From: Chaetoderma sp. LZ-2023a
Lineage: Eukaryota > Mollusca > Caudofoveata > Chaetodermatida > Chaetodermatidae
Direction of reading: 5' to 3'
NCBI GenBank assembly: GCA_034401795.1
Contig: CM067367.1
Location: 48,896,485 to 48,960,484, forward strand
Length of the DNA: 64,000 nt
Shown here: positions 22,250 through 30,856 of the stretch, piece by piece
How the letters are laid out: each line of letters starts with the position of its first letter
How positions within the stretch are numbered: position 1 is the first letter of the stretch
Translations under genes and position numbers: made by a program
Notes under the pieces: model-generated
Told to the model about the DNA's origin: nothing
Database searches by the model: none
What the model saw: only the letters and a program-made list of their open reading frames with translations

Positions 22250-22504
22250 ATGAATATTCCTGATTACCAACCCGGACACCTGGCAGATGAAGACTGGAAA
22301 GATCTTATTAGCTCTCTCGACAGGGGATGCAGACGCTTAACCGCATTGTATACTCAGTGCTTAAACAATGATGTCAACAGTACAGAGCGTGAAGCAACTG
22401 CCCTAGAGCCAGGTGAGTCTTCAGAAGGTGGAGAACCTGCTGTGAATCAAGACACAGAAGTTACTGACCAAAGCAAAACCTCTGGCAGTCCATGTCGCCA
22501 GTAA
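22250..22504 (+). CDS. Small acidic protein of the element
   Basis: ATG at 22250, TAA at 22502-22504, 84 residues. The N-terminal third is helical (DEDWKDLISSLDRGCRRL) and the C-terminal half is Glu/Ser/Thr-rich and probably disordered. No recognised domain. The following gene's frame begins about 60 bases before its stop, so the two overlap. Confidence 0.45.
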   Translation: MNIPDYQPGHLADEDWKDLISSLDRGCRRLTALYTQCLNNDVNSTEREATALEPGESSEGGEPAVNQDTEVTDQSKTSGSPCRQ

Positions 22505-22769
22505 CGTGGTGGCAGATGTGGGCGTGGTGAAGATGACAGATGGAAATGAGGTTCTTCCTTCCGCCATTGCGGCTGTCCTCGCTACAGTTGTGAGTGGGGT
22601 GGCTGGGCACTCTCTCAGAATAACTCACCCCATCCCAAAGATCTCCCTCAGTGGTGCCACCTACACTGCTGCCGCCAAAATCATAGGTGAACGTGTTACA
22701 CTAATGGAGGCCGCGGTTCTAGGGCTAGCAACGAATGCAATGGCTGAGATCATCGTCGCCTACGTTTAA
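22443..22769 (+). CDS. Hydrophobic small protein of the element
   Basis: Open from about 22443 to TAA at 22767-22769. There is no ATG at the upstream end; the first in-frame ATG gives a shorter product beginning MTDGNEVLPS. The core is Ala/Val-rich (SAIAAVLATVVSGVAG and MEAAVLGLATNAMAEIIVAY), compatible with a membrane protein or a tightly packed assembly protein. Overlaps the previous gene. Confidence 0.45.
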
Positions 22770-22782
22770 AACCTCTGAATAG

Positions 22783-23013
22783 TGGGAGATAGATCACGAG
22801 ACCCCTGCAGCATCTGAGGCATGGCGTGCCGGAGGGCGGTATGTAGCCCATAATCGAGCACGCGGACTGAGGATTGCCAATGCCCGGGAATGTTGGACTG
22901 CCCACAAGGCGTGCCCCTGCAGAGAGGGCCAGTACCCTGAGCACTGCTACCTATTCCCTTGGCCAACTGCGTGGTCCTCCTATGCCCAACTGTTTCACTG
23001 GGGGTATGACTAG
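22783..23013 (+). pseudogene. Short Cys-motif protein, start lost
   Basis: A stop-free 76-codon frame with a HKACPCREGQYPEHC segment and an aromatic end (LFPWPTAWSSYAQLFHWGYD). It contains no Met, so its start must have been upstream and is disrupted; joining to the previous gene by a lost frame is possible. Its TAG at 23011-23013 overlaps the start of the next gene at 23006. The Cys spacing (CPC...C) could bind a metal; untested. Confidence 0.4.
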
Positions 23014-23509
23014 TAGGTTTAAGCTGTCTGTATATAGCACTTTGACTCTGTCACTCACAGACATAGAAAGTAAAGAGCTAGGTGATCTTGCTCACTTGGG
23101 TGAGGCACGCCTCGGTTCAGAGGACACTGTTGCCCCTATCTCCTTCCTAGACTTCGATGAGAGGGGAGACCCGCGGGAGATCCGAGGTACCATCCCAGCC
23201 CAAGATCTCATCGGGAACACTGATACTTTAGGACAATCAGCCATTAATAAGGCCAAGACTGTATACAAGGTGATGGGCATCAAGGAGAGGGCGCCGATGT
23301 GAGGTATGCTCGGAGTCGATGAGGCTGGAGCCATCAAGGTTATGGCTGAGTCCTATGCACAGGACCTGGTTAAGGATCTCCTGAAACCACAGAGCTCATT
23401 CCGACAGGATGGAGAGAATCTCAAGATAGGCACCATCAGGCTGAGCCATATCACCGCTGATGGCACAGCGGGTGCTACCGTCAGCCTCCAGCTACCAGAG
23501 GTGAAGTAG
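23006..23509 (+). pseudogene. Unrecognised 167-codon gene with one in-frame stop
   Basis: ATG at 23006, a TGA at 23300-23302, then the same frame continues to TAG at 23507-23509. The first part has KLSVYSTLTLSLTDIES and a TIPAQDLIGNTDTLGQS stretch. The second part begins with MLGVDEAGAIKVMAESYAQD and ends with IRLSHITADGTAGATVSLQL, which looks beta-rich. Because both parts are in one frame and contiguous, a single ancestral gene with a nonsense mutation is the simplest reading. Confidence 0.5.
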
Positions 23510-23550
23510 TCAGGGTTCTTTGGTTTGCCGTTTAAGATAACAGGATAGTC

Positions 23551-23829
23551 ATGGCTTCCCGTGTATGTATCATACAGATAATGGATGTACTAGACAATGT
23601 GGGTGCTGACATAGACCCTCTACTCTATCTTCTCAGCTGCTGCTTGGATTTCATGCTTGACGCCTCCATTACATCCTTCATATCTGCCGGAGGTGCAGGA
23701 TTCCCCACTCTGCACGCGAAAGAACTAGTGCAGGAAGTACTGCCATTTAGTCTCCCAGATATAGACGAGGCCACCGCCGACCAAGTGCTAACCATCATCC
23801 GCACGCATGTCTGTACCATTCGACAGTAG
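23551..23829 (+). CDS. Small intact helical protein just upstream of the ATPase
   Basis: ATG at 23551, TAG at 23827-23829, 92 residues. It has a hydrophobic stretch DPLLYLLSCCLDFMLDASI in the first half, then a Gly-rich turn and an amphipathic C-terminal helix (DEATADQVLTIIRTH). Only about 10 bases separate it from the ATPase region, suggesting linked expression. No family recognised. Confidence 0.45.
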   Translation: MASRVCIIQIMDVLDNVGADIDPLLYLLSCCLDFMLDASITSFISAGGAGFPTLHAKELVQEVLPFSLPDIDEATADQVLTIIRTHVCTIRQ

Positions 23830-23837
23830 GCCGGCCG

Positions 23838-24492
23838 ATGGTGGCCAGGTGGTGCTGATCATTGCCCGGTCAGGACACGGGAAAAACATCTTGCTGCGGC
23901 TCTCCTGGCCGAACAGCTACACTCTCAATACTTCCTTCTGATGTCTGACTCCGCCACTGAGGTGGTTGACAGTAATGATCAATGGTACAATGGCCCAATC
24001 ACCAAGACGCAGAACCTGCAAGCACTGATGGACAAGCTGCTGGCAGCCCGACTGACACAACCACTTGTTCCAGTTATCGATGACCCTGCAATGGACCAGA
24101 AGACAGTCACCTACCTCAGCAACATCACGAGGCGCATCCGGCACACAAAGATAACTGTCTTCATCCTCTTTCAGAAGATCTCACCGGAGATCCCGAGGGA
24201 TCTTATTATGCGAGATCTCACCGGACATCCGCTACAATATCTTGTTGCTATACTTCAGCTCCAAGTGTGGACGTGCCCTGCTCGAGATCATATACGACAG
24301 CCTAACCCTCAAGGAGACCAAAGGGACTTTATCGCAGGCGTACAGAGGGCAGCTGATCTGTACCGCTTCATCTTCAGCAACAAGGAAACAGGTGAGCTGT
24401 CACACTTAAAGCCATCTATGGAAAAGGCGCATACCTTCACCTACAAGCTGAATCCAGCCAGGAAACTAGCCTGCTCTACGCATCATCGCTGA
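23838..24492 (+). pseudogene. A32/FtsK-HerA superfamily packaging-type ATPase, frameshifted
   Basis: The beginning reads VVLIIARSGHGKN, a Walker A loop with the usual final Ser/Thr replaced by Asn. An A-run directly follows, where the frame shifts. The next frame (open through 24492) has QLHSQYFLLMSDSATEVV, then PLVPVIDD (Walker B, hydrophobic strand plus two acids), RRIRHTKITVFILFQ (strand with the polar sensor residue) and ISPEIPRDLIMRD. This order is that of viral genome-packaging ATPases related to poxvirus A32. From about 24215 another frame carries the likely continuation before returning. At least two to three frameshifts make it dead. In the ancestor it would have pumped DNA into capsids. 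Confidence 0.7.
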
Positions 24493-24556
24493 CAGACTGT
24501 TGGCTGCAACTTTTATCATTCATCAGAAGGCTGAGGAACTTCGTCTGTGGTCTCCG

Positions 24557-24800
24557 CTACTTCACCAGATGTTTGAGGACCTTCGTGAGAAGCTTGATAA
24601 ACTGTAGTCGAAACTCTACCCACTGAGGGTCCTTGTCTGAGCCTCTCTTCTTCTGAAATTTCTCACGGAAGACACACTTTAGCCATGTGCGCCTAGCATC
24701 TGACTTGCGAGTGGATTTGATGAGGTAGTCCTGGTATTTATATGGGAATTTCGTAGATGCTGGCAGATTACTGACTAATCTTCTGCGCCCTCTTTCGTTG
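24557..24800 (-). CDS. Basic helical protein, right minus-strand cluster
   Basis: An open minus-strand frame of about 80 codons ending at TAG 24557-24559. Text includes STKFPYKYQDYLIKSTRKSD, WLKCVFREKFQKKRG and WVEFRLQFIKLLTKVL. It is strongly basic with amphipathic helices, suggesting nucleic-acid binding or virion assembly. No ATG sits at its upstream end; its frame begins inside the end of the preceding gene. It converges on the ATPase gene. Confidence 0.4.
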
Positions 24801-24972
24801 AAGCTGTGCTCAACAGCCTCCTAACGGCCAACAGTGACCCACCCTTCTTGCGGCCAGCAGTGAACCCCTCCTGAGTACCTTCTGCATGACCGGTGGCGTG
24901 GCTCTTTACTACAGCGGCACTGGCCTCCTCCCTGAAGTAGTTATTTGCTCCAGACTGGAAGCTATCCAGCAT
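24775..24972 (-). CDS. Small intact protein, right minus-strand cluster
   Basis: ATG at 24972, stop at 24775-24777, 65 residues, beginning MLDSFQSGANNYFREEASAA and ending basic. Its start lies 3 bases after the stop of the preceding gene (24976-24978). It is probably soluble and alpha-helical with a Gly/Lys-rich C-terminal half. Function unknown. Confidence 0.45.
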   Translation of the reverse strand: MLDSFQSGANNYFREEASAAVVKSHATGHAEGTQEGFTAGRKKGGSLLAVRRLLSTASTKEGAED

Positions 24973-24975
24973 CTC

Positions 24976-25387
24976 TCACTCTTCCTGGCTATGAAGGCTA
25001 AATACGACAGCCCACTTCCCGATCGTTAGTAGAACTTTGGGTTCAACACTCGCCCTTTGGAGAGCTAGAATAACAGGACTGTTGGTTTGGGCCACAGATA
25101 GGTTGAGTGCCCTGACCTGGGAGCTGTCAAACTTCTGGTAGAGTATCCGAGTCAGGAGTTCTCTTGTACTACGAGCTGGCGCTCCTTCCTCTATGGCGGC
25201 CAGTATCTCCCCATCAGACGGAGTTGTGACCTTGGCTCGCTCGTGGATGATGTTGATGTCACTAAGCAGTGGATAATGAGTGACTGTGTTCTGCAGCTGA
25301 AGAAGTGAAATCTTCTTTCAGCTGAAATCAGGTTTTCTTCAACCGCATCCACCATGTGCTGTCCTTTACGAGCGTCCTAAGCTCCAT
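24976..25387 (-). pseudogene. Unrecognised gene, right minus-strand cluster, frameshifted
   Basis: ATG at 25387 opens a short basic frame (DSTWWMRLKK near 25340) that meets TGA. From about 25318 another frame runs to TGA at 24976-24978, with VTHYPLLSDINIIHERAKV, EILAAIEEGAPARSTRELL and VLLTIGKWAVVFSLHS. One ancestral gene of about 135 residues with a frameshift near 25325 is likely. It is helical and has no recognised domain. Confidence 0.45.
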
Positions 25388-25439
25388 TATGGTCTTTCTC
25401 GTCTTTAGTGGTCCTAGATTACGTGCTTCGAGGTCTAAT

Positions 25440-26785
25440 TGCAAGACACTTAGCATGTTAATCTTATGGCATCCTTTGCTTGCCTGATACCTATTGGCAT
25501 CTACGACTGCAAATTAGAGTGCTTTCTGAACAGATGTAATTTCAAGATATTCATAAAACATTCTAAAGATCATCGCTGTTGGACTACCCTCACATAATGT
25601 ATCTCTTCGTTAAACAATGTGTAGCATTGTGCATTTGATATTAGACTGTATGCCCAGCGATGATTTCCAAATGCTTGTGATGACATGCATCGAGTTTGTT
25701 CAAGCGTGTACGACGAGTGTAGTTTCTCCCACAGCATCGATACGAGGTATTGTTTAAATGCCGAGTTGAATGCGTGTGCGATTTGTGTCGAGGTGGTATT
25801 ATCTGGATATTTGACGAGTTCGTTATTAATGGCGCCAGGCACGCATGGACGATCATTGTTATAAATGTTAAAGCTAAACTTGTTACGTTTTGCTTCTTGT
25901 ATGGGCTTTTGCAGGGGCTGTGGTTGGCCTTCAAATGTGGTTAGAGGTCCGTTTGAAGTATCAATAAACTGGTTTTTTAACCAGTCCTTGATTGTTTCAG
26001 CCTTTCCCTGGTCAGAGCCGATGAAGTGGCCATCAGAGTTATGCGCAGCAAGTGGTTGCTGTGGAGCGCTAAATTGTAATGTTTTACTTGCTCTGAACAT
26101 TTTTCGGCATTCATCGGTGTATGTGATCTCGATTACCAGGTCACTTTTCTTTTGATTGCGAGTTCCTTCAATCGTTCCCTGATTTTGTGCAGGATCCCAT
26201 TGCGATTCTGTTTTTGTTCAGTTTGATATTCATTTCGTCTGCGTTAATATATGCCTGGATGGTGTTGTCGTTAGTTAGTTTTGAGAGAGTATGGTTGACT
26301 TTGGATTTACGTTTCGGGGATCGCTTGTAGATGAAGTACATACTCGAGCAATCACTGGCGTGTGGTCAGATTTATGATATGTACCAGAATAGGATTCTGT
26401 GTCCTGGAGTAGCATCTTTGCAGGTACATTGTACAGTATGCTTTTGTCGTGCTAGTTTTGAATTCGGGTATGTGACTTGTTCATGTTGTTAGATGGCGGC
26501 ACGGTGCTTAAAGGCTGATTGTGTTGTATGTAACCACGAGTGAAGATGAAGGCATCTAATGCATTTTCATCCCTGCTACGATTTCCCATTCCATATGAAC
26601 CAATACACGAATCAAGCTCTGTTTGGCTGTGTGTTTTGCTTAGTTTTCCGAGTTTGGACTTCAAGTCGCCACTTAGAAAGAGTTTCCATCGTGCTAGTTC
26701 TTCGCAATTAATCATAAAAGAAATCGCGTATTGAAGGATCGATATGCGATTTCTAAGCAGTCGTGTCAAATTAATTCACAATGCG
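25440..26785 (-). pseudogene. Non-LTR retrotransposon, 3' portion (endonuclease end and RT linker)
   Basis: On the minus strand, 26769-26452 carries APE-endonuclease text: WKLFLSGDLKSKLGK (the conserved GDFN-type block), DSCIGSYGMGNRSRDENAL and a dFiftrG-like segment. Further on, about 26360 reads SYSGTYHKSDHTPVI, matching the catalytic SDH motif. After frameshifts, 26100-25570 encodes the linker and the first RT block (DRPCVPGAINNELVKY). The catalytic RT core is missing, so the copy is truncated. Its 5' endonuclease segment is found inverted immediately to the right. Confidence 0.75.
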
Positions 26786-27125
26786 ACATTCACGGTATAG
26801 CCAGATCATTGGAAAGAGAAATCCTCGGAAAAGACAGTGATCATTACAACATTGTTATCACATCAATTCAAGAAACCAACGTATCCACTCACTCAGAACC
26901 CCTCTTGCAAGCAGGCCATACACATATTCTACTCGACCAGAAAGAAGCCCATTGCCGGTGTCTATGTTTTGTAACTGGACCAAAGGTTATGGATCACAGT
27001 TATTTTTGGATGCATCAATGAACGCATTGGATTAATTGTCCTAGTCATATCAATGAGAAACGGCATTACAAAACATGTCGCATTGTGAATTAATTTGACA
27101 CAACTGCTCAGAAATCACATATCGA
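26786..27125 (+). pseudogene. Inverted 5' segment of the same non-LTR element
   Basis: The plus strand encodes the start of an APE endonuclease (YNIVITSIQETNVSTHSEPL, the Q-E-T block with catalytic Glu), followed by decayed endonuclease text. Its right end (27085-27125: GAATTAATTTGACACAACTG...) is a diverged reverse complement of the start of the minus-strand part (26745-26785), so the two halves are head to head. This geometry is that of twin-primed retrotransposition. Confidence 0.7.
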
Positions 27126-27235
27126 TCTATTAGAGACTGAATACTTTTGAGGGCACGATGAAGCAGCTAAAATGGCATGCATAGTTAATTTGCAACGTAT
27201 TCTATCACCTAAAAGGTGGGAACCGATCAGCTGCT

Positions 27236-27472
27236 CATGCATATGACGTCATAATAAATTACGTCACATGCATGCTGACCCACAATCATTGAGACGTTTT
27301 AGAACTCCGTTGTAAAGCAGGAAACATCCGTCAAGTGTACGGATTGTATGTCCTTGATGAACTTATAATACTGTTCAATATGTTGAAACTAATTTGACTG
27401 ATAAGCGGTTGCTGCTTATCAGTCAAATTAGTTTCAACATATTGAACAGTATTATTGTGCGTGTGTTGCGAT

Positions 27473-27570
<98 letters not shown>

Positions 27571-27627
27571 ATCGCAACACACGCACAATGTTGGTGGAGC
27601 TTAGCTGAAAATGGATCGGTCTATTGG
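27236..27627 (+). mobile_element. Foldback/MITE family A, copy 6, with long TA tract
   Basis: This has ATGACGTCATAATAAATTACGTCAC at the left, the GTACGGATTGTATGTC block, then a perfect 37-base inverted repeat (27370-27406 with 27414-27450, loop of 7), and at the right GTTGGTGGAGCTTAGCT and GGATCGGTCTATTGG. A TA microsatellite is inserted where the post-core region should be. Confidence 0.75.
27475..27566. repeat. (AT)46 microsatellite flanked by perfect 20-bp inverted arms
   Basis: 92 bases of pure AT, bounded by ATTGTGCGTGTGTTGCGATT (27454-27473) and its exact reverse complement (27570-27589). The whole 136-base block is a palindrome able to extrude as a cruciform. Confidence 0.95.
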
Positions 27628-28104
27628 TAGAATACGATGAGGGGTTTTAAAAAAAAAAATTGTAATACTTAAAAAAAAATGTTAATGGAAAGGTTAATGC
27701 CGATAACGTACACTCGTTCATGGATCAAGGTCTGGCTATATTGCATTGTTGTTATGTTTCATGCGATTTGGGACATAAACACCAGCCGATTTTGATTTTA
27801 GTTCAAGCTTTACTAGTACAATAACATCACGTCACATGCATAATCCATAAACAAATTAGCTACTGCTTTCATGTGTCTTTCTTCTTTGTCAAAAAATATT
27901 AAATTCAAATGTGACTGATGAGAAACCTTTCTTGCAATCTCCGAGAAATTCGCGTATAAACACCCGACAAGTCTATACAGCGTGTTCCAGGTCACTGAGC
28001 AGAAATATTCAAATTTCATGGTAAGTTTTCTTAAACATAGCAAAACGTAGTTAGATTTAACTCCTTCATCTCGTGCAGCTATTCGATAGATTCTATCTGT
28101 CACT

Positions 28105-28250
28105 CAAGTATATAACGTCATAGGTAATTACATCACATGTAGGCTGACGTCGCAAACAAAATGCGTAGTGACTGGCGTATTTAGGTCCATCACGAACATT
28201 GAATAGGCAGTCAAATGTACGAAATTTATGCCTTTGGAATTTTGTCAATT
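28105..28250 (+). mobile_element. Family A copy 7, left half
   Basis: This contains ATAACGTCATAGGTAATTACATCAC, TAGGCTGACGTCGCAA and the GTACGAAATTTATGCC block, then is interrupted. The right half resumes at about 28645 after an inserted retroelement fragment. Confidence 0.5.
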
Positions 28251-28339
28251 ACATCCGCACCATCACTGGACACTGATGGACAGACAGCATAATCTATACC
28301 AGTGTAATCCATCGCCGCTGTGGTAAAAGTCGCTCAGAA

Positions 28340-28595
28340 AAGATTGCCCATGTTTGGCCGTGTGCTATGGATTCCAGAAGACACGCCAGCATAAACAGCT
28401 TTATAATTCGCCGTAATGGTAGCCAGAGAATATAAGGGCAGGAGAAGACAGCGTTGCATAAATCGGTTAGGCATACTGCGAGGTGACCTCGAGAAAGTAG
28501 GACTCAGTACACTCAAATCAAGATTGGACCTGAGGAAACTAAGGATTTCGGTCGAGGACAGAACACGGTGGTCGAAAGCGAAGAAGGACTGACTG
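28340..28595 (+). pseudogene. Non-LTR retrotransposon 3' end fragment (C-terminal tail of RT ORF)
   Basis: The plus strand reads FGRVLWIPEDTPA, two stops, then a basic run (KGRRRQRCINRLG), LRKLRISVEDRTRW and SKAKKD before a TGA. This is the familiar C-terminal pattern of RTE/CR1-type ORF2 proteins: a GHvlRm-D block, a GRRRxGRPRxRWxD-like block and a final DRxxWR motif. Only about 85 codons remain. It lies between the two halves of a family A element, so it inserted into it or was carried there. Confidence 0.65.
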
Positions 28596-28644
28596 CAGCT
28601 GTGGGATGTTTCTATGCTACTACACCCGCAAAACAGAGGAATCA

Positions 28645-28970
28645 TAAATACTATTTATAAAACATAATGTTGAATATTTTGAAACTAATTGACAGGGCGC
28701 TGTGTAGCTGCCATATGCAACTACAGCACGCAGTTAAATTAGTTTCAAAATATTCCACAAGTTACCTCCATAGTTACTGTAACATTGGGATTCTGCAAAT
28801 TCAGGATTCAAAGTAAATAAATCGAATTCAACATGCGTAACGCTTGTGTAAGGGTTAGCTAGAAATGGGCGGAGCTTGGATAGAAATGGACGGAGGTTGC
28901 CTAGAAATGGGCGGAGCTTGGCTACAAATGGGTGGGGCACAGCTAGAAATGGATCTGAATTTCTGAAACA
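28645..28970 (+). mobile_element. Family A copy 7, right half, with expanded 22-bp repeats
   Basis: The core hairpin arms (28662-28757) are followed by an expanded array of about five GCTAGAAATGGGCGGAGCTTG-like units (28855-28965), in place of the single GC-box unit found in other copies. Confidence 0.65.
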
Positions 28971-29015
28971 CTCTTTACTGGTGCTCGAGCTGAGTTATCA
29001 TGTCATCGCCTACAC

Positions 29016-29380
29016 TGGACATTTCCAGCTTTAGATATGCCGCGCCCAGCTCTGGCTAAGCTCCACCCACACCTCGCTCGTGTTGTGATCGATCGATCCC
29101 TGAAATCATTGCCTATCAACTTCCAGAAAACTACACTGGTAAGCTGTTGAATATTTTGAAACTAATTTGACAGCGCGCTGTTGCTGCCATACGCCCGGTC
29201 ATATTAGTTTCAAAATATTCACCATAATGTGTATTAAATGGTAAAAGTATACAGTTCGTGCAACGTGTCGGACTATTAACGGTAACGTCATAATTATGAC
29301 GTCATTCTATACGTCACGTAATTGATTATTACGTCATATGACGTCATACTATAGATGGATGAACTTGGAAAGGTCAATTG
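29016..29380 (-). mobile_element. Foldback/MITE family A, copy 8
   Basis: A full-length copy in reverse orientation: TGGACATTTCCAGCTTTAG at the left, AGCTCCACCCACACCTCGCT, the core arms, ACGTCATATGACGTCATAC and a right end CTTGGAAAGGTCAATTG. Confidence 0.85.
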
Positions 29381-29954
29381 TGCGTAACGTAACGTTGTGC
29401 AATTACTTCTATTAATGCACAACACTATGTGCAAAATACCACACATGTGGTGGATTATGAATAGATACTTACAACATTACGTACATCACCTCCTTATGAA
29501 TTTGGCCAGTTCTGGTAAATTTGCGAAAAATTATTAGTTTCTTTGCTGCTATATTATCATAGGCTATTAGCTGAAAGGCGGGAAACGGAAACTGTTTTAA
29601 AGTGATAATAATCTCATCTCGATTGGTGTATTTATTTGCATGCCTATAGTATACAGCTCCCGTATATTTCAGTTTTCCTGTCGCATCACTTTTGTCGTAT
29701 CATAATTAGGGGTGTTTTAACATCGCTTTAATCCTGGACACTGGCGGCTGACATTTTGTCTCCTCACTCGACAGTCCTTGATGACATGTATCTGTGGAAA
29801 CAGCACAGGTCTTATTATATAATAGTAAACTTTTTGGATATTTTGAAACAAATTTACTTGCAAGTTGCAGCCGTCCAATGTACCTATTATAATTGAGCGC
29901 ACGTACATGAATGGTTTATTTCCTCTGAACTGTACACAGTTATAGAGATACAAT

Positions 29955-29955
29955 A

Positions 29956-30049
<94 letters not shown>

Positions 30050-30071
30050 GTTTTTATTATTATTATTATTA
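29955..30071. repeat. (ATT)n microsatellite
   Basis: About 115 bases of ATT trinucleotide repeat with a few interruptions. Long open frames on both strands here are artefacts of the repeat. Confidence 0.95.
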
Positions 30072-30244
30072 GTACTACAACAACAATTTGCATTATTGTT
30101 AGCAATCTTATCATCATAGAAATAATTTGACCAGAAATCGGTGTTGCCTAGGGCACCACCGGTTTCACGGCGGACTATTATTAGGCTTATAGATTGCTAT
30201 ACATACATACACTCCATACACTATATAGTATAGGAAGAATGAAT

Positions 30245-30450
30245 TGAGCAGGTCACCAGTCAAATTAGTTTCAAATATTCGACGGCTATTAGGTTATTTG
30301 TTTATCAACAGCATACAATTCGCACAATTGGGGATGACACATGTCGAATAGACACTTAGAATCTTCGGCAGACAAATTAGTTTCAAAATATTCAACATTT
30401 ATTAAATTGTAATCCTCATAATGGCATACAATTCGTACTCAAATGCGCAG
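30245..30450 (-). mobile_element. Family A/B core fragments
   Basis: Two eroded core segments (CAGTCAAATTAGTTTCAAAT at about 30257 and CAAATTAGTTTCAAAATATT at about 30374), each followed by ACAATTCG-like sequence. No terminal repeats remain. Confidence 0.45.
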
Positions 30451-30856
30451 GTGGGTTGGGTGGGACGTGGCTGGGTCTCAATTCTCCTTTCGCTTTCATT
30501 TACATGTAAGTGAAGAGAAGAGAAGACCGGGTGAACGCACTAGGCGCGATAGCGTTGGGCTGTAGGTAGACGCGGACAGAGGGTTTTTTCCCCGGGGTGA
30601 CTGATAGAAAAGTAACTACTCACAGCATTGCGTCAACATTTAAATATGAAATCATGCATATCATTATTTGACGGCATGATAAAATGTTAAATATACATTG
30701 CATAGTCTATGTTTGGCATATTAGCTCCTATATCAACTAAATAGAAATGAGTTTATCCAATAAAGGATGAAAAGTTGTAGCGTAACTGTGTATTTAGAAA
30801 TAAGCAAGCTATATACTCTAAATGCATGGCTATATTTCAGATCACTCAGTACCGCG

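Larger units (their letters stand above)
17730..25390. mobile_element. Decayed virus-like DNA element with ~17 compact genes
   Basis: Gene-dense, GC-richer island in AT-rich DNA: two minus-strand genes on the left, about eleven plus-strand genes in the centre (with one minus-strand gene between) and three minus-strand genes on the right. The genes are short, nearly abutting and intronless. One encodes an A32/FtsK-HerA type ATPase. Polymerase, retroviral-type integrase and protease genes of canonical Polintons were not seen. Every larger gene has at least one stop or frameshift, so the copy is dead. The right boundary is set only by the last recognised gene; a non-LTR element follows from about 25440. 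Host range and relation to Polintons, adintoviruses or another lineage are open. Confidence 0.65.

Noticed and set aside
17730..25390. Calling the island a complete Polinton/Maverick
   Set aside because: No polymerase B, integrase or protease motif was found, and its ATPase does not show the text I would expect of typical Polinton ATPases; only a broader virus-like label is supported.
27331..27630. Frames with poly Ile-Tyr
   Set aside because: Translation of the (AT)46 tract.
29016..29380. A CRISPR-like or tRNA-related repeat
   Set aside because: Foldback copies are hundreds of bases long, dispersed and in both orientations. No short regularly spaced repeats and no tRNA cloverleaf were seen anywhere.
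30767..30856. Upstream start of the SLCO exon at 30767
   Set aside because: A 3' splice site (TATATTTCAG) ends at 30840, and the residues before the ATG at 30857 look like translated intron or 5' UTR.
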